A stretch of DNA of 33,892 nt, taken from positions 1 to 33,892 of the forward strand of contig JADIMI010000051.1 in the NCBI GenBank assembly GCA_017694845.1, written 5' to 3'. The position numbers and the translations under genes are program-made. Shown here in pieces: positions 8,216 to 17,250 of the stretch. The notes below the pieces were generated by a model. The model was given only the letters and a program-made list of their open reading frames with translations, had not been told where the DNA came from and did no database searches. The stretch is from Candidatus Cryptobacteroides intestinavium. GTDB taxonomy: Bacteria; Bacteroidota; Bacteroidia; Bacteroidales; UBA932. Within the stretch, counting starts at the first letter, position 1, and every line of letters begins with the position of its first letter.

Positions 8216-9640
8216 ATGAAATACTACGATAAACTGATATTCGAGCTGTCGAAGGAAGGACGGTGCGGCTATTCCCTTCCGGAAAGCCCCTGGGAAGAAA
8301 GTACAGTCTCGATCCCGTCCGGGCTCAGAAGGACGGACAGACCGCGCCTGCCCTATGTCAGCGAGGTGGATGTCGTAAGGCATTACACCAATCTGTCAAA
8401 TATGAATTTCGGTGTGGATACAGGTTTCTATCCGCTCGGAAGCTGTACAATGAAGTATAATCCCAAGATAAATGAGGAGATTGCCGGAATGGCCGCATTC
8501 CATGGCATTCATCCTCTGCAGCCGCGTTCCACTGTACAGGGCGTGATGAAGCTGTACAGCGACCTGTCGGCAGCCCTGTCGGCTATAACCGGTATGGCCG
8601 CCTTTACGCTCAATCCGTTTGCAGGAGCTCACGGGGAACTTACCGGGCTGATGATTATGCGTCGCTACCATATGTGCAGGGGAGATATGAAAAGGACAAG
8701 GGTGATTGTCCCGGACAGTGCGCACGGTACCAATCCTGCAAGCGCAGCCGTATGCGGCCTTGAAGTGGTCCAGGTGAAGTCCCTTCCTGACGGGACGATA
8801 GATGTGGAGCATCTGAAGTCACTGCTGGATGATACGGTCGCCGGAATAATGATGACCAACCCGAACACTCTCGGTCTGTTCGAGACAAGGATAGAGGAGA
8901 TCGCTGATCTGGTGCACGGCTGTGGAGGCCTTCTGTACTATGACGGAGCCAATATGAATCCTCTTCTCGGAGTTGCCCGTCCCGGTGATATGGGATTTGA
9001 CATAATGCATCTGAACCTGCACAAGACTTTCTCGACGCCTCACGGAGGAGGAGGGCCGGGAGCAGGGCCTGTAGGTGTGGCGCAGCGGCTTAAACCATGT
9101 CTCCCTCTTCCCCGTATCGATGGGGAGGAGCCTGAGGAGAATGCGGGAAGAGTCTCCGGATTTATGGGAAACTTCGGTGTCCTTCTGAAGGCGTACGCCT
9201 ATATACTGATGCTCGGGAAGCAGAATATAAGGCTGGCAGGACCTTTAGCCACTTTGAATGCAAACTATATCAAGGAAAGTCTGAAAGACTGCTACAGGCT
9301 TCCGATACAGACAGTGTGCAAGCATGAGTTCGTGTTTGATGGTCTGGCCGACCAGAGTACAGGAGTGACGACTCTGGATGTCGCCAAGAGACTGCTGGAC
9401 TATGGATTCCACGCTCCGACAGTATATTTCCCTCTGCTTTTCCATCAGTCGATAATGATTGAACCTACAGAGACCGAAAGCAAGGAGACTCTGGATTCTT
9501 TCATAGAAGTTATGAGAATGATCGCGCAAGAGGCGGCGGCTGATCCGGATATGGTCAGGTCTGCTCCTCACAATACTCCTGTACGCCGTCCGGATGAGAC
9601 AGAGGCCGCGCGCCATCCGGTCATCAAATTCTTTGACTGA
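8216..9640 (+). CDS. gcvPB: Glycine dehydrogenase (aminomethyl-transferring) subunit 2
   Basis: A 474-residue beta subunit of the split glycine decarboxylase, carrying the PLP lysine at about K270 in LNLHKTFSTPHGGGGPG. Other marks are TNLSNMNFGVDTGFYPLGSCTMKYNPK, HPLQPRSTVQG, the glycine-rich PHGGGGPGAGP loop, VPDSAHGTNPASA, IMMTNPNTLGLFE and YYDGANMN. The C-terminal block HAPTVYFPLLFHQSIMIEPTETESKETLDSF is also typical. Start choice: the frame is open further up to a GTG at 8180, but that would translate the end of the second repeat copy. The ATG at 8216, giving MKYYDKLIFELS, is the normal family start. lpdA follows 7 bases after the stop. Confidence 0.97.
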   Translation: MKYYDKLIFELSKEGRCGYSLPESPWEESTVSIPSGLRRTDRPRLPYVSEVDVVRHYTNLSNMNFGVDTGFYPLGSCTMKYNPKINEEIAGMAAFHGIHPLQPRSTVQGVMKLYSDLSAALSAITGMAAFTLNPFAGAHGELTGLMIMRRYHMCRGDMKRTRVIVPDSAHGTNPASAAVCGLEVVQVKSLPDGTIDVEHLKSLLDDTVAGIMMTNPNTLGLFETRIEEIADLVHGCGGLLYYDGANMNPLLGVARPGDMGFDIMHLNLHKTFSTPHGGGGPGAGPVGVAQRLKPCLPLPRIDGEEPEENAGRVSGFMGNFGVLLKAYAYILMLGKQNIRLAGPLATLNANYIKESLKDCYRLPIQTVCKHEFVFDGLADQSTGVTTLDVAKRLLDYGFHAPTVYFPLLFHQSIMIEPTETESKETLDSFIEVMRMIAQEAAADPDMVRSAPHNTPVRRPDETEAARHPVIKFFD

Positions 9641-9647
9641 CAGTTAG

Positions 9648-11036
9648 ATGAAAATAATCATAATAGGAGCCGGGCCTGGCGGGTATGAGACAGCCATTGA
9701 GGCCGCAGGCAGGGGGATCGAGGTGATCCTGATAGAAAAAGGAGACGTAGGCGGGACGTGTCTGAACGAAGGGTGCATCCCGACGAAAGTCCTGTGCCGC
9801 AGTGCAGAGGTTCTCGAGGAAACGAAGTCGGCATATGAGTTCGGAGTCTGCATCCCGGCTGCAGGCCAGTTATGTGGAGATATCCGTGTGGATTTCGCGA
9901 AGGTCAGGCAAAGAAAGGCCGATGTGGTGCGACAGCTGCGTTCCGGGGTACAGACCCTGTTGGACAACAAACTGATAACTTTAGTCTATGGAAGGGCAGA
10001 GCTGAAGGATGCACATACCGTGACAGTGTACGGTGCCGGGGCAGGGGACTATTCGGCAGATTATATTATAGTGGCCACAGGGTCTTCAGCCGCTCCGCTT
10101 ATGGTGCCGGGAGGGGACCTGCCTGGACTCCTGACATCCAGGGAACTGCTCGACATAGACCATATCCCTGAGTCTCTCTGTATTGTCGGGGCGGGAGTGA
10201 TAGGACTTGAGTTTGCATCTGTGTTCAACAGTTTCGGGACCAAGGTGACTGTCGTGGAATACTGCCCGCAGATACTTCCCCGTTTTGATTCCGATCTGGC
10301 GAAGCGACTGAAACAGAGTCTGTCGAAAAGAGGGATAGATATCATTACCTCCGCCGCTGTGCAGTCCGTATCTCTGCAACATTCACAGGAAGACGGGGCT
10401 GCCGAAGGTGAGGGCCATTTCTACAGGGTGGAGTATGGGTGCAAGGGCCGGCTGTATGGGACTGTCGCGGAAAAAGTCCTTGTCGCAGTAGGACGTAAGC
10501 CTGCCGTTGATGATCTCGGGCTGGAGAATGTATGTGTAGAGTATGGCCCGAAAGGGATCCGTGTCGATGAAAATATGCAGACGACATGTCCTTCGGTATA
10601 TGCGATAGGGGATGTGAACGGGAAGATGATGCTTGCCCACGTAGCGACGTACCAGGGACTGAAGGCTCTGAACCATATCTGCGGGAAGAAGGATGACATA
10701 GACATGGCGGTCGTGCCGTCGGCTGTGTTCACTTTGCCGGAGGCAGCCTCCGTCGGGATGACTGAGGATGAATGCAAGGAGAAGGGGATTGTCTGCAGAA
10801 CGGTCAAGTCATTCTTCAGGGCCAACGGCAAGGCAGTGGCTATGGGACAGACGGATGGCCTTGTCAAGACTGTAGTGGCCGAGGATGGCCATATACTCGG
10901 CTGCCATATCTTCGGACCTCATTCGGCAGACCTGATAGGTGAAATGACGGCCCTGATAAGCAAGAAGTCTACAGTAGATGACATAGGTTCCATTATCCAC
11001 GCGCATCCTACCCTTGGCGAAGTATTCAGAATATGA
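9648..11036 (+). CDS. lpdA: Dihydrolipoyl dehydrogenase (L protein / E3)
   Basis: A 462-residue FAD-dependent dihydrolipoamide dehydrogenase that reoxidises the lipoyl arm of GcvH, reducing NAD+. It shows the FAD-binding GAGPGGYETAIEAA at the N-terminus and the redox disulfide C38/C43 in GGTCLNEGCIPTK. The NAD-binding GAGVIGLEFASVFNSFG follows, then the second FAD motif TTCPSVYAIGDVNG. The C-terminal active-site base is in HAHPTLGE. It is the last gene of the operon, 7 bases after gcvPB, supplying the fourth component. No other lipoyl-dependent dehydrogenase complex is visible in the window. Its TGA stop directly abuts the stop codon of the convergent lpxB, leaving no room for an intergenic terminator. 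Confidence 0.97.
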   Translation: MKIIIIGAGPGGYETAIEAAGRGIEVILIEKGDVGGTCLNEGCIPTKVLCRSAEVLEETKSAYEFGVCIPAAGQLCGDIRVDFAKVRQRKADVVRQLRSGVQTLLDNKLITLVYGRAELKDAHTVTVYGAGAGDYSADYIIVATGSSAAPLMVPGGDLPGLLTSRELLDIDHIPESLCIVGAGVIGLEFASVFNSFGTKVTVVEYCPQILPRFDSDLAKRLKQSLSKRGIDIITSAAVQSVSLQHSQEDGAAEGEGHFYRVEYGCKGRLYGTVAEKVLVAVGRKPAVDDLGLENVCVEYGPKGIRVDENMQTTCPSVYAIGDVNGKMMLAHVATYQGLKALNHICGKKDDIDMAVVPSAVFTLPEAASVGMTEDECKEKGIVCRTVKSFFRANGKAVAMGQTDGLVKTVVAEDGHILGCHIFGPHSADLIGEMTALISKKSTVDDIGSIIHAHPTLGEVFRI

Positions 11037-12272
11037 TTATTGTCCGGAGGGACGGGATCCTGACAGAATGTCGACCATTGCTCCGGCTACGGCCAGGGAG
11101 GCCCCTGTCCCTCCGAGCAGGTGACGGATCTCGGCATAGTCGGAGAGCATCCTTTCCCGGTATGCTCTGTCTTCGAGCAGGGAGCGTACTTCTTTGAGGA
11201 TTTCGTCGGCATTGCAGTCATCCTGGATCAGCTCCCTGAAGGCGAGGCGGTCGATGCAGAGATTTCCGAGGCTGATGTAGTGGATCTTGATTATATGTTT
11301 CCCGACTATGTATGTCAGCCAGTTCACCCGGTATCCTACCACCTGGGGAACATTGAAAAGGACTGTCTCCAGGGATGCCGTTCCGGAGTTGACCACTGCC
11401 GCTTCGGCGTTCCTGATGATCGGCTGCGTCTCTCCGAACAGGACTTTGATATAATCCTCCGATGGGTCGAGCCACGGAGAGTAGTCTTCGATGGATCTTG
11501 CCGGCGCGCCGGCTATAAGAAACTGATAGCCGGAATATTCCGGAATAGAATGCATCCTTCTGGCAAATTCCGTCAGTACTGGCATCATTGAGGTTATCTC
11601 CGGCTTCCTCGATCCGGCAAGCATAGCTATGATGGGCTTGTCTTCCAGTGAGTTGCGGGACAGGAACGTATGCCTGTCCTCCTTCATTGCAGGGGAGAGG
11701 TCGACTGCATCCACCAGCGGGTTGCCCTTATAGATGAAATCGACACCCTTGGCCCGGAAATAAGGAATCTCGAACGGGAACACGATGAACAGCTTGTCGA
11801 CATAAGCCTTCAGTCTGCGTATCCTGCCTTCCCTTGATGCCCATACCTTTGGCGCGATATAATAGAATACCTTCAGACCGTGTCTGTGCGCAAATTCCGC
11901 TATCCTGAAATTGAACCCGGGGTAGTCTATCAGGATGACGGCATCGGGACGGTGCGCGAGGATGTCTTCCTTGCATTCCCTGACATTCTTCAGAAGTCTT
12001 CCTCCTTTGCGGATGACCTCCCAGAAACCCATCACCGCACCTTCCTTGTAGTGATGTGCAAGACCTCCGTATCTCATCCCGCGCGCAAGTGCTCCGGTGT
12101 GTCCGGGTTCATATTCACCCGGGTCCGGATCACATTCCGTATAGACCCCGTTCATCAGGTCGCCTCCCCAGAAACGTATCTCCGCTTCCGGGTCCCTGGC
12201 ATACAGTCCCCGCATAAGGTTCGATCCGTGCAGGTCTCCTGATGCTTCACCTGCTATGATATAGTACTTCAT
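11037..12272 (-). CDS. lpxB: Lipid-A-disaccharide synthase
   Basis: A 411-residue LpxB (GT19), which joins UDP-diacylglucosamine and lipid X to make the lipid A disaccharide at the inner membrane. Marks are KYYIIAGEASGDLHGSNLMRGL, the GGDLM motif, MGFWEVIRK, CKEDILAHRPDAVILIDYPGFNFRIA, YYIAPKVWASREGRIRRLK, VFPFEIPYF, YKGNPLVDAV, MLAGSRKPEI, AAVVNSGTASLETVLFNVPQVVGYR and SLGNLCIDR. Oddity: between GGDLM and HYKEGAVMGF there are about 25 extra residues (containing ECDPDPGEYEPGHTG) compared with the family as I remember it. The gene lies 33 bases downstream of surE on the same strand, so the two are probably co-transcribed. Confidence 0.95.
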   Translation of the reverse strand: MKYYIIAGEASGDLHGSNLMRGLYARDPEAEIRFWGGDLMNGVYTECDPDPGEYEPGHTGALARGMRYGGLAHHYKEGAVMGFWEVIRKGGRLLKNVRECKEDILAHRPDAVILIDYPGFNFRIAEFAHRHGLKVFYYIAPKVWASREGRIRRLKAYVDKLFIVFPFEIPYFRAKGVDFIYKGNPLVDAVDLSPAMKEDRHTFLSRNSLEDKPIIAMLAGSRKPEITSMMPVLTEFARRMHSIPEYSGYQFLIAGAPARSIEDYSPWLDPSEDYIKVLFGETQPIIRNAEAAVVNSGTASLETVLFNVPQVVGYRVNWLTYIVGKHIIKIHYISLGNLCIDRLAFRELIQDDCNADEILKEVRSLLEDRAYRERMLSDYAEIRHLLGGTGASLAVAGAMVDILSGSRPSGQ

Positions 12273-12305
12273 CTGTCAGATAGCTGTTGCTGTTAGAAGA
12301 ATCCT

Positions 12306-13181
12306 TTAGAAATCAATGTCGAAGCCGAGACTGCCGAGTCTTTTCACTTCAACATAGTCCGTCGTGTCGATATTGTGCGCGACAATGGAAATATAGCCGT
12401 CCTTCATTATATGATGATCTGCCAGGCTGTCATTGCCGGGGTCATCTATGAATGTTCCGACCATCATATAGAGCTTTTCCCCTTCCTCGCAGACCGGTGA
12501 CGATTCCTGCCCGAGCATTTCCGGTGTTATCCCGTACTTGCTGTAAAAAGACGGGTCCCATTCGGTAAATTCCTTGATCCAGTGCCCCTTTCCCTGGTAG
12601 CCTGTCCTTATGCCGCGGATCCTGTCCACCGGAATGTCAGGAAAGTTGACATTATAGTATATTCCGTATCTCGAGTCCTGTCCGTCCTTCGTATTGCCGT
12701 TTCCGGTATCCGCCTCAATGAGTTTCCTGAAGATGTCCGGAAAATATCTCACGACAGCAGTGAAGTCGGCATCCGGGTTCATTGAATTCAGGGAGACCCC
12801 TATAGCGGGGATTCCGCACAGAGCCGCCTCCTGTGCCGCTCCGAGTGTGCCGGAATAGCACGATGCAGAGGCGGCGTTGGAGCCGTGGTTGATGCCGGAG
12901 ACAACGACATCCGGTCTCGGCCATCCGGACACTTCACTGTCAAGTGCATATTTCACGCAGCTTGCCGGAGTGGCATCCAGATATGCCACAGTAAGGCCGG
13001 GCCCGGAGAGCAGTTCCTTGTATCTTATGGCCTTGAATCCAAGGGATACGGCCATGGACATCCCTGACTGGTGTGTCTTCGGTGCTATCACATATACGTC
13101 ACCGAAATTTTTCATCATTTCCGCCAGTACCTGTATCCCTTTGGCCTGGTATCCGTCATCGTTCGTCAGAAGAATATTCAT
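12306..13181 (-). CDS. surE: 5'/3'-nucleotidase SurE
   Basis: A 291-residue SurE family metal-dependent nucleoside monophosphate phosphatase. The acidic metal site is D8-D9 in MNILLTNDDGYQAKGIQVL. Further marks are VIAPKTHQSGMSMAVSL, the VAYLDATPASCVKYAL block, PDVVVSGINHGSNAASASCYSGTLGAAQEAALCGIPAIGVS and YYNVNFPD. It is somewhat longer than the E. coli protein because of a C-terminal extension (SIVAHNIDTTDYVEVKRLG). It is first in a minus-strand unit with lpxB, reading from a TACATTTG box 19 bases before its ATG. Confidence 0.95.
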   Translation of the reverse strand: MNILLTNDDGYQAKGIQVLAEMMKNFGDVYVIAPKTHQSGMSMAVSLGFKAIRYKELLSGPGLTVAYLDATPASCVKYALDSEVSGWPRPDVVVSGINHGSNAASASCYSGTLGAAQEAALCGIPAIGVSLNSMNPDADFTAVVRYFPDIFRKLIEADTGNGNTKDGQDSRYGIYYNVNFPDIPVDRIRGIRTGYQGKGHWIKEFTEWDPSFYSKYGITPEMLGQESSPVCEEGEKLYMMVGTFIDDPGNDSLADHHIMKDGYISIVAHNIDTTDYVEVKRLGSLGFDIDF

Positions 13182-13199
13182 TGCAAATCAATTTGGCTG

Positions 13200-13207
13200 C
13201 AAATGTA
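13200..13207 (-). promoter_or_regulatory. Putative -7 box for surE-lpxB
   Basis: On the minus strand this reads TACATTTG, an exact match to the Bacteroidota -7 consensus TAnnTTTG. It is 18 bases from the surE start codon. No clear -33 TTG is seen at the expected distance. Confidence 0.55.
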
Positions 13208-13258
13208 CATAAAAACTGTATACTGTCATACGCCGTAGATGGCAGATTATATCCCGGT

Positions 13259-13297
13259 CGTGACAAAGCGTGACAAAGTGTCAGTAAATTTCTGACA
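13259..13297. promoter_or_regulatory. Direct and inverted repeats upstream of gapA
   Basis: A 10-base direct repeat (CGTGACAAAG twice, 13259-13278) runs into an inverted repeat, TGTCAG (13279-13284) and CTGACA (13292-13297), with a 7-base spacer. The inverted repeat lies about 30-45 bases upstream of the gapA -7 box. Operator function is an inference. Confidence 0.45.
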
Positions 13298-13324
13298 AGA
13301 TATATGAAATTTCATTATTTTTCT

Positions 13325-13332
13325 TATTTTTG
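13325..13332 (+). promoter_or_regulatory. Putative -7 box for gapA
   Basis: TATTTTTG matches TAnnTTTG. It would give a leader of about 60 bases before the ATG at 13401. No TTG-type -33 element is at the standard distance. Confidence 0.5.
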
Positions 13333-13382
13333 CACCGTTTTTGCAAGTAGGGGCGTTCGGATTTGGAAATGAGTTTGTATAA

Positions 13383-14399
<1,017 letters not shown>

Positions 14400-14425
14400 T
14401 CTGATTCTACAGAAAATCATATTGA

Positions 14426-14455
14426 GAAGCCGGCCCAAGGGTCGGTTTCTTTTTT
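14426..14455 (+). terminator. Rho-independent terminator of gapA
   Basis: An 11-base stem (GAAGCCGGCCC with GGGTCGGTTTC, two G-U pairs) with a tight loop around AA at 14437-14438 is followed by TTTTTT. It starts 27 bases after the gapA stop codon. Confidence 0.9.
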
Positions 14456-14478
14456 ATTAACTTTTTTCTTCCCGAATC

Positions 14479-14508
14479 TTGTTTATCCCGCTAATTTGCC
14501 TAACTTTG
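14479..14508 (+). promoter_or_regulatory. Promoter of the rubrerythrin gene
   Basis: A TTG at 14479-14481 and TAACTTTG at 14501-14508 are separated by 19 bases, matching the Bacteroidota -33/-7 arrangement. The ATG at 14550 follows after a short AT-rich leader. Confidence 0.75.
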
Positions 14509-14549
14509 CATAATGGATTTAAATTATAATAATTCTAAATTAGAAAGAG

Positions 14550-15092
14550 ATGAAAGAATTGAAAGGATCACAGACCGAAGCGAACCTGTGGACAGCGTTT
14601 GCCGGTGAATCTCAGGCCCGAAACAAATACACCTATTATGCTTCCAAGGCTAAGAAGGATGGATATGTTCAGATAGCCCAGCTCTTCGAGGAGACAGCCA
14701 ATAACGAGAAGGAGCACGCCAAGATATGGTTCAAGCTGCTCAAGGGCGGCGAGATCCCGTCGACTGCGGAGAACCTTCTGGATGCTGCGCAGGGAGAGAA
14801 CTATGAGTGGACAGATATGTACGCAGGTTTTGCCAGGACAGCGAAGGAAGAAGGATTCGATGATATAGCTGTCCTCTTCGAGAAGGTGGCTGCCATAGAA
14901 AAGATGCACGAGGAGCGTTACCGCAAGCTTCTTGCTAATGTGGAAGGTGATCTCGTGTTCTCGAAGGATAATGATGTCATCTGGGAATGCAGCAACTGCG
15001 GACATATCGTCATAGGGAAGAAGGCTCCTGAGCTCTGCCCGGTATGCAAGCATCCGAAGGCTTATTTCAAGATCCACACGACAGACTATTGA
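14550..15092 (+). CDS. rbr: Rubrerythrin
   Basis: A 180-residue rubrerythrin, a non-haem di-iron peroxidase protecting anaerobes against hydrogen peroxide. The N-terminal four-helix ferritin-like domain shows the metal-ligand motifs [21 protein letters not shown] and the second-half [14 protein letters not shown]. The C-terminal rubredoxin domain has two CxxC pairs, [20 protein letters not shown]. Both domains are intact and the length is normal for a classical two-domain form. The gene is monocistronic, with a near-perfect promoter upstream and a strong hairpin downstream. Its presence fits an anaerobic host. Confidence 0.97.
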   Translation: MKELKGSQTEANLWTAFAGESQARNKYTYYASKAKKDGYVQIAQLFEETANNEKEHAKIWFKLLKGGEIPSTAENLLDAAQGENYEWTDMYAGFARTAKEEGFDDIAVLFEKVAAIEKMHEERYRKLLANVEGDLVFSKDNDVIWECSNCGHIVIGKKAPELCPVCKHPKAYFKIHTTDY

Positions 15093-15130
15093 TTACGTAC
15101 GGGATCCTGTAAGATAATGCAGGTCCTGTG

Positions 15131-15181
15131 ACAGAAAAACAGACGGGGACAGCTTATATGCTGACCCCGTCTGTTTTCTGT
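15131..15181. terminator. Bidirectional terminator between rubrerythrin and pssA
   Basis: A perfect 13-base stem (AAAACAGACGGGG with CCCCGTCTGTTTT) is extended by ACAG/CTGT across one bulged A, with an inner CAGC/GCTG. The A-run and T-run in the stem provide a U-tract on either strand. It lies between two convergent genes, 38 bases after rubrerythrin and 14 before the pssA stop. Confidence 0.88.
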
Positions 15182-15195
15182 ACTGTATGTTCCTG

Positions 15196-15921
15196 TCACC
15201 TGCGGATGCTGAGCCAGTTGGCGACATTCATTATAATATAGGCTATGACAGCTACAATGAATATCATCGAGAACTGCAGCCCCAGGAGAAATATGGCCAA
15301 TGATGCTGCTGCGCAGAACCCGATGAAACCGACTCTGAGCCTGTATACTATGCTGTCTTTCTGCCCGGCCTTGAATTTGAGGGAGAACATCGGTATTCTT
15401 GACACAAGCAATGCTGAAAGCACAATTGTGAGTCCGGGTATGAAAAACCTCGTCCCTGCCCACGGAGCAAGGAAGCTGTCAGGTGTCCTGCAGATATAGT
15501 GGACAAGAGCTCCGCACAGCATTGCGCACGCCGGTGTCGCGAGCCCTATGAAGTTGTCCTTCTGTTCATCGCTGATATTGAATTTTGCAAGCCTGAGAGC
15601 GGAGAATACCGCTATTGCAAGAGGGACGTAGCACCAGGCACTGTCGTTCCCGCAATGTATCATCAGCCTGTGCAGCATAATAGCCGGCAGCAGGCCGAAG
15701 CTTACCATATCCGACAGCGAGTCGAGTTCCTTTCCTATATCTGAATAGGCTCCGAGCGCTCTTGCTGCCAGACCATCGCAGAAATCGAAGACAGCGGCCG
15801 CTATCATAAGGTAGAATGCGGCTTCAAGCCTTCCCTCGAAAGCACAGATCACACCCAGGGACCCGCAGATGAGGTTCAAGGATGTGATCGTGTTAGGAAT
15901 ATGTCTTGTTATACCTGACAT
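15196..15921 (-). CDS. pssA: CDP-diacylglycerol--serine O-phosphatidyltransferase
   Basis: A 241-residue integral membrane CDP-alcohol phosphatidyltransferase that makes phosphatidylserine, the precursor of phosphatidylethanolamine. The full catalytic signature DG-x2-AR-x8-G-x3-D-x3-D is present: D46 and D49-G50, A53-R54, G63, D67 and D71, in FDFCDGLAARALGAYSD and LDSLSD. About six to eight hydrophobic segments follow, for example LLGLQFSMIFIVAVIAYIIM near the end. The N-terminal HIPNTITSLNLICG is typical for PssA. It lies 27 bases downstream of the peptidase gene on the same strand, with no promoter visible between, so it is probably co-transcribed with it. The functional link between the two is not obvious. 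Confidence 0.95.
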   Translation of the reverse strand: MSGITRHIPNTITSLNLICGSLGVICAFEGRLEAAFYLMIAAAVFDFCDGLAARALGAYSDIGKELDSLSDMVSFGLLPAIMLHRLMIHCGNDSAWCYVPLAIAVFSALRLAKFNISDEQKDNFIGLATPACAMLCGALVHYICRTPDSFLAPWAGTRFFIPGLTIVLSALLVSRIPMFSLKFKAGQKDSIVYRLRVGFIGFCAAASLAIFLLGLQFSMIFIVAVIAYIIMNVANWLSIRR

Positions 15922-15948
15922 AAAGCCATTAAGAATTGCAGCCAGGCA

Positions 15949-17136
15949 TTATTTTATCCCGAGTTTCTTCTTGATGTCCTTCGGAAGGGCATCCTTGTGG
16001 ACTACAATGTTGAGAGTCTTGTATCTGACAAATGCGTCCGATGCATACCAGATCCCCTGATAGTTGCCGGCGTCTCCCCATGAGTTCTTCACCATAAAGA
16101 ACTTGTTCCCGTCCTGGTCCTGTGCCAGTCCGAAGATGTGCATTCCGTGGTCATCGGTTGTGAGCTTGTTGTCGAACTCTGTCTGGCGCATTTCCTGGGT
16201 GATCGTCTTCTCCTGGCCGGAGGTCATTTCTCCTTCATTTCCGGATTCTTCTTTTCCGACCCAGCGCTCCTGGTCCGAACCTGCCCCTGGCCTGATGTCG
16301 ACATCAGGTACAGTGGCGATTCCGTTGCCGGTGAATCCACGTTCACTTACATCCGATCCCCAAGCAATTGTGAACCCTTTGTCGATTGCGTTGTACATCA
16401 CCTCCATAAATTCATCGATAGGGAGGTTGTATGCGCTGTCCCAGCGCCAGTTGTCGCGGACTTCTATCGGGAACTGGGTGTAGAAAGGATGATGTGTGAA
16501 AGAGGTGAGGTTGACATAGTCGTCTGTGTTGATGCCGAGATAGTCTCTGAATGATTCCGGGGTATAGGTCTGTCCGTTGTACTCGAAAGTCTCCGGATAT
16601 TCTCCGAGATATGCAGAGATCACTCCATCATAGCCTTTCAGCCACGCCGTGGTAAGCTTCCTGTTAGGGTTCTTTACGACTGCATCGACATATGCAAGAA
16701 GTACGGCATCGAGTTCTGACTGTTCCGGTTTCTCTGTGCCGTAGTTCATTCCCGGCATTGCGGACTGAGGCACGATACCATAGTCAGAGATAACGTGGAA
16801 AACATCTCCGAACGAACTTCCTGCACTGAATCCGAGGGCACCGTCGACCCTGACATATTTTACCGCCCTGTCGTGGTATGACTTGCCTACGACGAACATT
16901 TCTGAAAGGTCGAGGCTGTCACCCTTGGTCCTGAGTATCTCCGACTCTACAAACGAGAGTGCGGAAAAACACCAGCAGGTGCCGGACCTGAACTGATCCT
17001 TGACACTGGTTATAGGTGCTTCCTTGATAACGGTAAACTCGTAGTCTGCCGGCTGTTTCGGCTTTTCTGCGTCCTCCTGTGCAAATGCGCAGGTGGCAGC
17101 GATGGCGAAGGCTGTCGCCAGAAAGAATCTTTTCAT
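15949..17136 (-). CDS. Secreted C1 family (bleomycin hydrolase-like) cysteine peptidase
   Basis: A 395-residue papain-fold peptidase of the C1B/aminopeptidase C type. A Sec signal peptide (MKRFFLATAFAIAATCAFA, cleavage before QED) is unusual compared with the cytoplasmic PepC/bleomycin hydrolases, but similar secreted forms are common in Bacteroidota. The triad is visible: Cys C54 in RSGTCWCFSALSF, the oxyanion Gln in SVKDQFR, His in TTDDHGMHIFGLA, and Asn in FFMVKNSWG. Length is slightly below PepC (about 440). A hydrophilic insert rich in Gln and Glu (residues about 295-325) precedes the His motif. It leads a two-gene minus-strand unit with pssA, from the TATCTTTG box at 17199-17206. Aminopeptidase versus endopeptidase activity cannot be told. 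Confidence 0.92.
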   Translation of the reverse strand: MKRFFLATAFAIAATCAFAQEDAEKPKQPADYEFTVIKEAPITSVKDQFRSGTCWCFSALSFVESEILRTKGDSLDLSEMFVVGKSYHDRAVKYVRVDGALGFSAGSSFGDVFHVISDYGIVPQSAMPGMNYGTEKPEQSELDAVLLAYVDAVVKNPNRKLTTAWLKGYDGVISAYLGEYPETFEYNGQTYTPESFRDYLGINTDDYVNLTSFTHHPFYTQFPIEVRDNWRWDSAYNLPIDEFMEVMYNAIDKGFTIAWGSDVSERGFTGNGIATVPDVDIRPGAGSDQERWVGKEESGNEGEMTSGQEKTITQEMRQTEFDNKLTTDDHGMHIFGLAQDQDGNKFFMVKNSWGDAGNYQGIWYASDAFVRYKTLNIVVHKDALPKDIKKKLGIK

Positions 17137-17198
17137 TATACCAAATCTGTTTATAGTTAATTATTCAAATTATATCATACCTGTCCGGGACAGGCGCA

Positions 17199-17206
17199 CA
17201 AAGATA
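17199..17206 (-). promoter_or_regulatory. Putative -7 box for the C1 peptidase-pssA unit
   Basis: On the minus strand it reads TATCTTTG, an exact TAnnTTTG match, 62 bases before the peptidase start. It sits 11 bases from the opposing box of the divergent hydrolase. Confidence 0.6.
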
Positions 17207-17217
17207 ACAAAAAATTG

Positions 17218-17225
17218 TAAATTTG
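17218..17225 (+). promoter_or_regulatory. Putative -7 box for the alpha/beta hydrolase gene
   Basis: TAAATTTG matches TAnnTTTG, 25 bases before the ATG at 17251. Its -33 position would overlap the minus-strand -7 box at 17199-17206. Confidence 0.6.
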
Positions 17226-17250
17226 CCGTCCTGCATCAAACCGGAAAGAT

